Positions 52,263 to 63,539 of a stretch of DNA of 64,000 nt are shown in pieces; positions within the stretch are counted from its first letter, which is position 1, and the number at the start of each line of letters is the position of its first letter. Origin of the DNA: Maylandia zebra (lineage: Eukaryota; Chordata; Actinopteri; Cichliformes; Cichlidae); assembly GCF_041146795.1 (NCBI RefSeq), contig NC_135168.1, positions 11,356,131 to 11,420,130 of the forward strand, in the 5' to 3' direction. Below the pieces are notes generated by a model, which was not told the DNA's origin, did no database searches, and was given only the letters and a program-made list of their open reading frames with translations. The position numbers and the translations under genes were made by a program.

Positions 52263-55200
52263 TGTGTGCAGTTAGACTTCATACATAATCTGCACTTATT
52301 TCCATCAGACATGCTGTCAGTAAATCATTGGTTTCTATACATTTCTAAACACAAAACCTCTTCACACTTCTAACATGCACATTTACACAACTAAATGGCA
52401 GTATTGATGAAAAGAAACACATTCAACAAATCCATTTAAACCTTAAAACAAACAAAAGGAAGCATCTCTATGGACAAACAAACCCCTCCACTTGGTTTGA
52501 CCTGCTGATGTCATGTGTGGCATCAGCAGGACTTTAAAATGAGGAAATGCCGGGCGGGCGTTTCCCCACACCTGACCCTCATGAAGACTGGAAAGACAAA
52601 CAAAGTAAGAACAAATGACTTAATCTGTAACATAATAAAATGTAAAGAAACATGTAACTGAGTATTCAGCTTCATTTGCAGAATGTTTGATTTGCCAGCA
52701 ACTGAATGCTTCCACACACAAACCCGGCATAGTGAGTGAAGCAATGTTACTTAACAAATAGCAAATCATAGCAAATACATAGAAACAGAATAATGTGTTT
52801 AATATGCAAAAGAAGAAGAAGAAGTAAACACATATGGGACAAATGGAGACCATTGCAGCTCATCCACCAGTGAGGTAAAAAGAGCAACCAAGAAAGTGGC
52901 AGCCTGCACGGCCACAGATGTGCTGGAGGAGCTAGAAGCTCTACCCATGGAGAAACTCCTGGAGAACCTTGCTAAGCCTAACAGGGGACAGGTACTTCTG
53001 CCCAACCTGGCAGCCACAAAGTGAACTCATTTAGGTAAAGATAACCACATGCACCTAACCAGCCTGCACCAGCCTGACATTTCTTCCTCCTAAGTAAAAA
53101 CCAATGGATGGATTGAACTTAGAGTCTCAGCTCAGTTTTCTATTTTGACCACCTACACCCCAAGATACTCTTTTAAAAAGTGTTGTTTTCAGATCCCTTT
53201 GAAGTTCATAAAGGGCCTGTTCATTTTCATTCAGATGTTTTATTACATAAATGTTACTGTTTTCTTTTGATCTATGCTCCCACTACACTGCACCTCTACA
53301 AACAACAATGCCACGGACTGTCAGCTGCTTTTACATGCTGTGAACATGAGTAGGTTTGATCAGAGTTTCAATTATCAAAGAAAAGACAAACTGAGCAGAA
53401 AGAAGGAAAAAAAGACCAACTTCTTCCCAACTGACAAGAAAAATACTCGTCATGTTTTCATAATAAAGGATCAGGCTCCCCATTTATGACAGCTTGGACC
53501 AATAATGTATGTTACCCTGATGCTACTGTAGAGACAGGGTCAACATCTCTATTTAAATATAATTAATATACAAAACACAATCAAAGTTATACATGAATTA
53601 TTCATTATTTTTACTATTGATAAAATTCATGTATACTAATCAAAGTTATACATGAGTAACGACATTATTAATAATGATTAATAATAATAATTCTAATGCC
53701 AACATGATGACTGTTCATAGCTCCTGCTTTGAAATACTGAACTTAAACATTGACCTGATGAAAGATCACAATTCACAGTGGCCCACTGTCAGAATCATTC
53801 TGAATATAAACTCATCGAGTTAATCTGAACCTTTCTCAAATGTGCTGTGAATAAATGCTGCTGCAAGCCACTGTGGGAAAGCTGTGTTATTATCATGGAA
53901 ACATCTGTGACACAGAGGACGAGGACACAAAGGGACGACACGCAGAGGCTGTGTTAAAGTCAAAAATCCAAATCTTTAGTCCTAAACAGGCAGTGGTTAC
54001 AAACAGGAAGACGAGCAGTCCATTAAACAGTCTACAGGGTCAAACATACAGAGAATTCAAACAGCTATTAAAAACAAATAACTGGACACTGAAAAACTTC
54101 AGTGATGTGTGAGGCACCAAAGGGAAGCAGCTGAGTATATTCAATGAATTCTCTTCAAATACAAAGACAGAAACTCCTACAGGCAGCATGCAAACTGAGC
54201 AGGATACACAAAGATCAGAGATTACAAAAGAAATCAGAAAAGGATTTCAAACTTACTGAGAGCAAGGCCTCTGTTACAAATCTGTCTAATAGAAAAACAT
54301 GCTGTACAGATACAATACGCTCAGTGTTCATGGTCATTTAAAAACTGGCTCTACCTGAACCACTTCAATATTTTATGAAGTCACTGAGTCGACCATTTCT
54401 ACAGTTTGTTTCCTTCATTGCAGTTAGAGTGCGGCTGGTAAGGATGAAAACACACACAGAGCGTAAATTGTCTTTGTTAGTAAGAAACGTCAGCAAAGAA
54501 AAGACAAAACACACAAACACTCTCATGATATTCATGAATCATTAGAAAGCATCCAAACATTCTGCTCGTGGACTTTTACAGTCTTATTTGCACTCGCTCA
54601 TCTTCATAATCATCCTGATCAATACATGACAGGGGAGGCTTTGAGGTAGGCGGGGCTCTCTGCTGATGTCAGCATGAAAGGCAGGACCAGCGTCTGCCAC
54701 ATGTTGGTGAAACATCACAGTACACTGGCGTGGTTTCCTTTCCAGATGTTGGACGTTTGACACTTCAACGTTGAGGCCAACAAGAAGACACAGTTTTGGG
54801 TCGGGTTGCTGCAGGGTTTCTAACTGAGCAAAAGCAGAAGCACACAGACCAACAGGGATCAGATGCTGAGTGTTAGAGGAACATCTGTGCTGATCACTGA
54901 ATGCTGCTGTGGTCTCTTGTTGAAGTTGGCTGGTGGGACAGTCTAATAGTGATATCCTGCCCATCGGAGGAACACTTTTAAAAACACATGCAATACTTTG
55001 TTTGTATTACAGTCACAGTTTATGTTATTTTTGTCCTTTAAAAGTGTTGCTGTACTATAAAGTCCTATAATTTGAGGCTAAAACGGCTCAGAGAGTCTCT
55101 CTCTCAGAGGATCTCCTTTGAAAGTGGAGACGGCTTTATCCGCTGATCCACGTCACTTTACCTGGATGTTTTCTTTGAAGCTGGGTGAAGACTCCTCTCC

Positions 55201-56630
55201 CTCACTCCTGCTGCAGCTGTGTGGTCCAGTTGGCCTCTGAGGTCACAGTCAACATCTGTAGCAGAAGAGGGGAAATAAAAGTCCAGGTTACCAAAACTGG
55301 GAGCTTTTCCAAAATAGAGCGTAACTGGACTTTTTCAGCCTTACAGGCAGATAGTCGTCTGAAGCTGCAGCTTTTTAGCTTTTTCCAATCTCTGCTCTCG
55401 GCTTTCTTTGAGAACATGTCTGCTTTCTTGGCATGGGTCTGTCTGCTGTTGGTGAAGAGACTAAATCCACATACTCGCTACTAAGATCTCCTCAAGTAGT
55501 CTCAACCAGATTACAGTTTAAGAGTAAATGTCTCCTGAGAGTTTCACCTTGGGGAGATGCTGTCTGGCTAACATGCAATCATGAGCATTAATCTATGAGG
55601 TGAAAAAGTCATTTTAAAAGCTCCAGCCACAAGTTTTATTTCATCTGTGTTTTGGTCAGAGTCCCATCAGACCTCCAGAATGGTGTCAGAGTGTTTTCTA
55701 TCCACGTGATGAGCACAGGCCTCAGGTCCAGACCTCCACGGGCACCATAGCCTCTTTGGAGCTAATAGGTGCAAGAAGGTTTTGTTGGGATAGGAACTGA
55801 AGAGGAAACTGACGAGGAAGGCAAGGATCTTCTTCAGCTCCTCCGAGCCGGGACCTCTTTGTGTAGGCCAGCATTGGCCAGGTAGCCCTCCAGCATCGCT
55901 GGATGGCCAACAGTGGAAAACCTAGAGGAGTAGGAGAGAAACAGCAGCTTGGAGCATGTCTTTATACTGTTTAGTTTTTAGAGCCACAGACTTTCTTTTA
56001 ATGTCATTGTTCAGGATCTATGACTGATTATGTATTTATTGTATTCCTCCATGACTGTGTGACAGCAAGTGGAAAAAACCAGCTTCACCTTTGTTGATAT
56101 GCTTGTAATTTTAATATTGATCAAATGGCCATGAAATAATAGAAAGCTCATATATGAAAATGTATTTTAAGAAGTAAAATGTTAATCTGAGCACAAAGGA
56201 GTACACTCACCTTCTGGTAGATGGAGGTGTAGCGAGCGCTGGTGAACGAAGAAAACAGCGCTGGTGTTTTCTTCGTTCTACCCAAAAAGGAAACTAGCGC
56301 AACTTGTAAGCGAATTTGACTTTCAAAATAAAAGCACAAAGCACCAAAACGTTGACTACAAAAAACAAACAGTAATGTACAGCTTAAACAATTTAAAATC
56401 ATGACATGGATCTTGACAAGATAAAGAAATAATCCAAATTATATACAATGTCATCATGCCAACAGTTACAACATCGATGGAGGATCTTTGTAAGCGCTGA
56501 GGATCGTCCTGATGGACAGAACAGAAGGAGAGTGAGACAAGTGAAGATATACTAAACAACACTGTGACATGAACTGAGCCACACACAGTTTGATTCACAG
56601 GTGATTGACACATTATTTGACCACAAGTGT
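52263..56630. other. No recognised genes; two hairpins
   Basis: No domain or transposon was recognised with confidence. Exon-like signals occur (for example on the minus strand at 55722-55910) but do not add up to a known protein. A 10-bp perfect inverted repeat (CCTGCTGATG, 52501-52510 and 52521-52530) and a 13-bp one (56244-56278) are present. Confidence 0.45.
56244..56278. repeat. Perfect 13-bp hairpin
   Basis: GAACGAAGAAAAC and GTTTTCTTCGTTC are exact inverse complements separated by nine bases (AGCGCTGGT). The loop sequence AGCGCTGGT also occurs directly upstream (56235-56243). Confidence 0.9.
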
Positions 56631-56632
56631 CT

Positions 56633-56672
56633 GTGAAGGTTCTCAGTCATCCAGGTCATCATAGTCAAAGGA
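56633..56672 (-). repeat. Inverted PLE 3' terminus at the right arm's inner edge
   Basis: Read minus, GGCTCCTTTGACTATGATGA then CCTGGATGACTGAGAACC is the typical 3' end of this PLE family. It continues beyond the point where the PLE 3' end in the arm itself stops (GCTCCTTTGAC, near 57551). It lies head-to-head with the GIY-YIG part that follows. Confidence 0.6.
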
Positions 56673-56678
56673 GCCTAT

Positions 56679-57221
56679 TTGCCGAATTTAAAGTCAGAAA
56701 AGAGGCACAGAAAAGAAGATCAGACACCAGCGAGGGAGGATAAGAAAGACAGACGCAACAACATTGTCATCCCCTATGTAGCCGGTGTATCAGAAAAACT
56801 CAGGAGAGTTTTCTCCAAGCATGACATCCCAGTGCATTTCAGACCCAACAACACGCTCAGACACAAACTGGTTCACCCGAAAGACAAAACGCCAAAACAC
56901 AGACTTAACAATGTGGTGTGTGCTGTACAGTGCAGCGAGGAATGCCCAGACCTCTACATTGGAGAGACCAAACAGCCACTTCACAAGCGCATGGCACAAC
57001 ACAGAAGAGCCACCTCCACAGGACAAGACTCAGCAGTCCATCTGCATCTTAAGGTCAAAGGTCACTCTTTCGAGGATGCCAATGTTCACATTTTGGACAG
57101 AGAGGACAGATGGTTTGAAAGAGGAGTGAAAGAAGCCATCTATGTCCACTGTGAGCGACCATCTTTGAACAGAGGCGGGGTTTACGACACCAACTCTCTG
57201 CCATCTATAATCCAGTTTTGA
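56679..57221 (+). pseudogene. PLE GIY-YIG endonuclease domain (right copy)
   Basis: About 180 codons are open: NIVIPYVAGVSEKLRRVFSK (linker), then VVCAVQCSEECPDLYIGETK, HKRMAQHRRATSTGQDSAVH and EDRWFERGVKEAIYV. The YIG of the second motif and the R-x3-H helix are present; the first motif (normally G-I/V-Y) is varied. This is the C-terminal nuclease of Penelope-like elements. The upstream RT is missing, so the frame's start lies in the truncated element and is not a genuine start codon context. Confidence 0.85.
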
Positions 57222-57469
57222 GATCCTTCCCAGACGCCTTAACGCCCACTCACATCCTGGGCCATCTGACCTCAGGAAATCACATGATAAGGTGGGGCCA
57301 GGTTTCACAATGAACACACCCGAAACTCTGGCTGATTGGGGCCCACACCCAGTTTCACACCTTGGCTCAGGCGATTAGAGGATCATCAGGGGGTCCTTTT
57401 GTCCCTCTGTGGGGGGAAACTCCCACTAGGTTTATATCTGGGACTCTCCACCATTTGACCTTAGAACTG

Positions 57470-57502
57470 AAGAAGCTTCTCGGATGAGAGGTGAAACGTC
57501 TT
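57470..57502 (+). ncRNA. Hairpin in the PLE 3' region, hammerhead-like (right copy)
   Basis: GAAGAAG, CTTCTC-GGAT-GAGAGG, TGAAACG, TCTTC is identical to the left copy at 25103-25137. The nested stems are intact. Confidence 0.3.
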
Positions 57503-58987
57503 CAAGTAACTTAAAGAAGTCCAGACGCTTTTCTTTGCAAGCTCCTTTGACATTTGACCACAAGCAATCTTTTCTGGTTTGACGCCGTCTTTGTAGCCAG
57601 AAACCAGCTCTCTCCTCGGCTTCCTCCACTACACGCTTCCCCCACGCCAGTCTCCTCCGTCACTATAAAGGGGAGAGTCATGAGCTCCATCACCCTCACC
57701 TGTGCCGTCCAACGTCCCGCCACCAGCCTCCACTGCAGCAGGCCAGAGACCACACCCCTGCCACAATAAGTAAAAGTATATCCTTGCTGTACCCTTAATG
57801 CTAAATGTGCTAAATTAACCGCTGCCTTTGCCCCTTTGGGATTATTCTTATGTCACTGGGATGTTGACCTTTGACCTTCACATTAGAGAGATGGGCAGAC
57901 ATAATTAGTGTATGAATTTTAAAGTAACAGGTAATAAAGAGAGTGTAGCAAATGTAGTCAGGTTTATTACTCTGTATCACACATGAGTGCCCGAGGGAGG
58001 CGGGGCTGACTGGGGAGACACAGGAAACAGAGAGACAGGGCTGACTCGACATGAAACGATGAAACGTGGGACACGGGAACAGAAACTAAACACAGGCTGA
58101 AATGAACACTGAGGGAGGGAGAACTAAGATTACTGAGAGCCTGATAAATAAGAAGAACAAAAACCAAGAAAAACAAGAGTCAAAGAAAACCAAAAACACA
58201 AAGCATTGGGCCAGGACCCACTGCTGTGACATTTATATGTGATAAAAACATTAAAAACTGCTCAGATGTTGAAATCTTTCTACGTATACTTTAGGTTCAG
58301 CTCTCCAGCCTGGCATTTGGTTAAGCATGATTCAAACATTTGATTTTGTTTAACTGGTTTTAATTATAGTTACTTTTTGTGAACATTTGTTGCAGCATTT
58401 AAAAATACATCATTTATTTTCAAACTTTTATTTGATTTAGAGCATCATGTTTGACCAACGTAAATGTTTTAATTTCATATAAAATAACTGAAACAGTGAA
58501 CTGAATATCTGAAATCTTTCCTTCCTTAAAAGTTATAATCCTACTTAAGTTATAGTGCAAACGCTTAAGCAACAAATATACTTGATGCTAATTAATTAAT
58601 ATTTCCCTTTGATGTTGCAACTATGCGGTCTCTTCTGTCTTTAAACAAAATAATATTTTCCAGTTACAGAAATCATAAAGTCCAAACTAAAGTGCTACTG
58701 TTGCTATATGCATTTTATATAAATCATGGATGATGGTCCTGACATGAAGGAAGAGAAAGTTACAGGTTGCATCCTTTGACTTTGTCTCCGTGCCTTTGGG
58801 CGATTTTCAGAAGGACAGATGTTTCTGTTCAATTCTTAAATCAATTTTTTCAAACACAAACACTATTTTAAAGCTTCTAGAGAGTAAAATATTAATGATA
58901 ATTATAATAACAATAATAAAAACAAAAGCTCTCAGATCCATCAAACCAAGCAGCAGAAAGAACAATAACTGAAGAGAAAACTTTAAC

Positions 58988-59423
58988 CTTGTAGACTTCA
59001 TTATGTTCCAGCTGCTCTACAGACGCTGTGACCTCGAACTTAAGCAGGTCGTAAAGTATGTGCAGCTCAATAACTTCATAATCAGACCCTGTGGTATTTA
59101 GGCAGCAGAACAACTAAGAATAACAACTACAAATAATGTTTTTAGGTTTCTGTTGTACTGCAAGGTTCTGTACAGGAGAACCAAACCAAGAGCAAATATT
59201 ACGTCTCATTTACACCTGAGCACGAAGAGCCATCAACATTTAGCAAATTGAATCATCTTTGTTTAGATGCAAGAAGAATCATATAGAAATAAAAAAGTAG
59301 AAATAGAAATCCAGAGCAAAGATATCCTCTAATTCAGCGTAGCACATGTGCATCTGCTGCGATTCACGTAAGCATTCGGCTCGTCACTGTTGCAGATTTT
59401 TCTCTCGCTGTTCTGGCTCACAG
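58988..59423 (-). pseudogene. Two candidate exons of an unrecognised gene (right copy)
   Basis: Counterparts of 23180-23617. The 101-bp exon (58988-59088) keeps its splice sites and reading frame. In the other (from 59423 downward, frame RCEPEQREKNLQQ) the next codon is TGA where the left copy has CGA, a C-to-T change at a CpG. If these are real exons, the right copy is disrupted. Confidence 0.35.
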
Positions 59424-59634
59424 CGCTGCAAACACAAAAATAAATATCCCCAAAGGTGTGAAAGGGAGCTAATTAGTAAGAGTATTGTTACTCTCCGCAG
59501 GAGTAGTCCAGCAGTAGAAATCAGTCCAATAACAAGGTGTGTAACATCTAGCAGGGTGACAGAAAAACCCAGGGTAACTTCTAAGGACCTCAACGTCTCT
59601 CTCACATTGTGTTTTTTAAACATGCTTCCATTTG

Positions 59635-59910
59635 TCACTTCAGTCTTTACTCTGAAATACAGGAAGAGAAATCATGGCTGAAACAATTTCTCATGAAACC
59701 AGGGGTGTGGTCCAACAGTCAGTTTGGTGAGGAAGGTTCCTAACTGAGAGAAGTGACCCAGAAGTATCTGTGTAGCAGCCACAATGAATCCAGATCATGA
59801 GCTTTATTAACTGATCAAAGTCTCTTCTTTCATCTTCTGTATCATTCAGTTTGCATTGGTAATGCCCATTATTGTAATGCTTTTTTAAGACCAGCAAAAC
59901 TTTATTTCAC
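59635..59910. other. 276 bp present only in the right arm
   Basis: It lies exactly where the left arm has the gag-only LTR element. It shows no recognisable gene. It probably represents the original sequence deleted from the left arm when the 5' LTR was lost. Confidence 0.7.
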
Positions 59911-60609
59911 TTTGGGTTAGCTGGGATAAGTGATGGATGGAGGGAATTTTACTTCAGCCACAGAAATCCTAAACAGGAAGGAGGAGCAGAGTTACAGTGG
60001 ATCACTATCCAGCAGGGAAACAAGGTTTATTTCAATTTCTTGGCCATGAGTGAGATTTACTGAGTGGGCAAATTAGGGAGACGACACCATCAGATCCCGA
60101 GCCCTCCATGTGTTAATCAAGAGACGGCTGCTGTGCTACATCCATAAATAATGAATAAATTAGGAGCTAAAGCTGAAAGGACAGTTTATTTGTACCATCT
60201 TCACGTGAACACATTCAAGAACATCACAGATGAAGAAACATTAAAAACTTCCACACTACATAAAGCAAGAAAAATAGTTTTTCTTTCAGGTGGTTTCAGA
60301 AAAACAGAAACATCAAACATCTCCAAAACTCTCTTTGAAAGAACTAAAAACCTTTGTTCTCATGGTCCAATCATGAGTGAACTCCCCGATGAAGCCTTGT
60401 GTGCTAAAACATGTCAGAGTTTTAAAGGTTAAACATGAGTTTCCAAAACGTTTTGCTGGAGAACAATGAACTATTTGACTGAGTTTCAATCATTTACAGA
60501 CGAGCAAAACCAGGACAGAGAAAAAAGGACAAAACTGACTCAGTAAAACAACAGAAAAGAAGATCCCATGTAGATCTGTATTATGTAGAAGTTCAGCCCA
60601 GCAACCAGT

Positions 60610-62980
60610 TCAGTTCAACACAAGTTTAAATGATTCTATCTGAACTCTGTGGAGCCTGATCTCAAGCTTTTTGAGTCTGACACAGAAACCAGAGGATCTT
60701 TCTGTGTCTTCAGATTCACTGTGATCCAGTGATGGGAGTGATTTCAGCCCTGAGTGATCGCGCTGATGTTTGCACAGAGCAGACAATGAGGTGAATGTTT
60801 GGGCACATTGGTAACAGTGAAACAGTTTATTAGTAACGTGGGATCGTTTGTGTGCAGAGTATGATCTGAGATTCCTGAAGCTCTTGTCACACTGGTCACA
60901 GCTGTAGTTTCCTTCCATGTGTCCACGTTCATGAATGTTACGACTATGTGACCGTGAGAAGCTTCTCTCACAGTGTCTGCACTTGTGTGGTTTCTCTCCT
61001 GTGTGGACTCGTTTGTGTGATTTAAGCTGACCTGCAGTGGTGAATGATGACCCACACTGATCACAGAGGTGCTTTTTAACCCCACTGTGAATCAGTTCAT
61101 GTTGTTTTAACTCACTTGTTGTGGTGAAGCTTCTCCCACATTCTTTGCAGTATTTCAGTTTGTCTCCAGTGTGTCTACGTTGATGTACTTTTAGGGTCTT
61201 TTGCCGACTGAAAGTTTTTCCACAGAGGTCACAATGAAAGTCTTTCCCACCACCACAGTGATGACAGGGTTGAGAACTGGATCCATCTGTGTCGCTCTGC
61301 TTCTAAACAAAGACACAAAGACAGTGTAAGTCAGTCCTTCAACATTTGTATCCTGAACGTCGCCTGAAATAAAGAGCATCTCTGCAGACGTCCAACTACA
61401 TTTGACTGTTTCAGTTAACACACTCAGTTTACTGGGCTGCAATAACTACAATACTACCACCATAATACTACAGTAATACTAAAATCATAACTGAAAGGAA
61501 AATCTGAATAATCACTCAGAGCTGCTTTTCCATGCAGTAGAATTGCTAACATGCTAACACAGTTTAATGAGCAGAGTTGTTCCAAACAGTCAGGCTAAAA
61601 TGACAAGATAACAATATAAATACATACCTCACAGTAGCTGCACTTGTAGAGTCTCTTTCTGGTGTGGATCTGTTGGTGTCGTCTCAGGTGCTGTGGAGAT
61701 TTAAAAGTCTTCTCACACAGGTCACATTGATAAGGTCTCTCCTCAGTGTGGGTAAACATGTGTTGTTGTAAGTGTGCGTCTGTTGTAAAGTATTTGCCAC
61801 ACTGTTCACAGCAGTACACATCATGTCTGGTATGAATGCGTAGGTGTGTATTTCGGTACCCTCTCTGGCTGAAAGTTTTTCCACAGATGTCACAGCTGTA
61901 TGCCTTAATTCCAGAGTGGGTAACTAGATGCTTCTGTAAGCTGCTACTGTGAGTAAAAGCTCTGCCACACTGATCACAGCTGTACGCTTTAACTCCACTG
62001 TGGATGAGTTGGTGTTGTTTTAGGGAACGCTTCAAGGAAAAAGACTTTCCACACAAGTCACAGCTGAACGGTCTCTCTCCAGTGTGGATGACCTGATGCT
62101 GTTTTAGTGATGCCTTCAGAGTAAACTCCATCCCACACTCGTCACAGCTGTATGGCTTAATTCCAGAGTGGGTAACTAGATGACTCTGTAAGCTGCTACT
62201 GTGAGTAAAAGCTCTGCCACACTGATCACAGCTGTACGCTTTAACTCCACTGTGGATGAGTTGGTGTTTTTTTAGGGAATCCTTCAAGGAAAAAGACTTT
62301 CCACACAAGTCACAGCTGAACGGTCTCTCTCCAGTGTGGATGACCTGATGCTGTTTTAGTTTAGCCCTCACAGTAAAACCCTTCCCACACTCGTCACAGC
62401 TGTATGGCTTAATTCCAGAGTGGGTAACTAGATGCTTCTGTAAGTTGCTACTGTGAGTAAAAGCTCTGCCACACTGATCACAGCTGTACGCTTTAACTCC
62501 ACTGTGGATGAGTTGGTGTTGTTTTAGGGAACCCTTCAAGGAAAAAGACTTCCCACAAAAGTCACAGCTGAACGGTCTCTCTCCAGTGTGGATGACCTGA
62601 TGCTGTTTTAGTGAAGCCCTCACAGTAAAACCCATCCCACACTCGTCACAGCTGTATGGCTTAATTCCAGAGTGGGTAACTAGATGCCTCTGTAAGTTCC
62701 TACTTTGAGTAAAAGCTCTGCCACACTGATCACAGCTGTACGCTTTAACTCCACTGTGGATGAGTTGGTGTGTTTTTAGGTGACCCTTCCTGGAAAAAGA
62801 CTTTCCACACAAGTCACAGCTGAACGGTCTCTCTCCAGTGTGGATGACCTGATGCTGTTTTAGTGAAGCCCTCACAGTAAAACCCTTCCCACACTCGTCA
62901 CAGGTGTGTTTTTTCTCTCCCTTTCTTCTGTGAGGTTTGTCGGCCTCCTGAGAGCGCTGACTTCTGGCTCCATGTTGGTC
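60610..62980 (-). CDS. Poly-C2H2 zinc-finger protein, right copy (first exon outside window)
   Basis: Minus-strand exons 62980-61628 and 61302-60610 are both phase 0 with the same splice sites as the left gene; the start exon would lie beyond 64000. The first of these (1353 bp) encodes the DKPHRRKGEKK leader and 15 full C2H2 fingers, four more than the left gene. The last (693 bp) has six irregular fingers. After GLKSLP the left gene's TGA is TCA here, and the frame runs 40 residues further, including an amphipathic LKKLEIRLHRVQIESFKLVL, before TGA at 60610-60612. The frame is uninterrupted. The array repeats a three-finger module of types CDLCGKSFS, CDQCGRAFT and CDECGxxFT. Role as a nuclear DNA-binding regulator is inferred from the fingers. 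Confidence 0.88.
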
Positions 62981-63196
62981 CTGCAGTGACAGAGATACAA
63001 ACAGAGGCAGTGAGTGAAATGCAGTCGTGGAACAAACTCAACCTTCAAACTCCATTAACACTAGTTTTAAACCTGAAGGTGGAGCGTGGCACCAAACACC
63101 TTAAAGGTCTCTTATCCCCACCTGCTGGTAGTTCTAACACATTACATCCAACCTGCTGTTAAAGATAATTCATGACTGTTCAAACACTAAAATCAT

Positions 63197-63197
<1 letters not shown>

Positions 63198-63287
<90 letters not shown>
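63198..63287 (+). repeat. (CA)45 microsatellite
   Basis: A pure CA run of about 90 bp, the inverse counterpart of (TG)29 at 17870-17927. Confidence 0.95.
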
Positions 63288-63288
<1 letters not shown>

Positions 63289-63539
63289 TATTTTATAATT
63301 TAGATTATTTTGTTGTTTCCTATTACATATTTCTATAATTTGTATAGATTTATACAGAATTATTCAGTGATAATAAATCCTATGTTTGTTTATTCTAAAG
63401 GAACCCCGTTAGCTTCCACAACAGATGTTGCTCGTCTTCCGTCAAATACTCACATAAAATATTACACAATAAAGTGGATTCAAGATATCCACATAATTTC
63501 ACTCTTACATCCACAGTGAGGTTTCACAATTGTTCAAAT

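Larger units (their letters stand above)
56679..57551 (+). mobile_element. Penelope-like element, right copy (uninterrupted)
   Basis: It carries the GIY-YIG coding frame (56679-57221) and a 3' UTR ending near 57551, with the stem-loop motif at 57470-57502. It corresponds to 25053-27937 without the LINE and hAT insertions. It is 5'-truncated: no RT is present. Confidence 0.85.

Noticed and set aside
54584-54964. 126-codon minus-strand frame
   Set aside because: No domain or repeat family recognised and no supporting signals.
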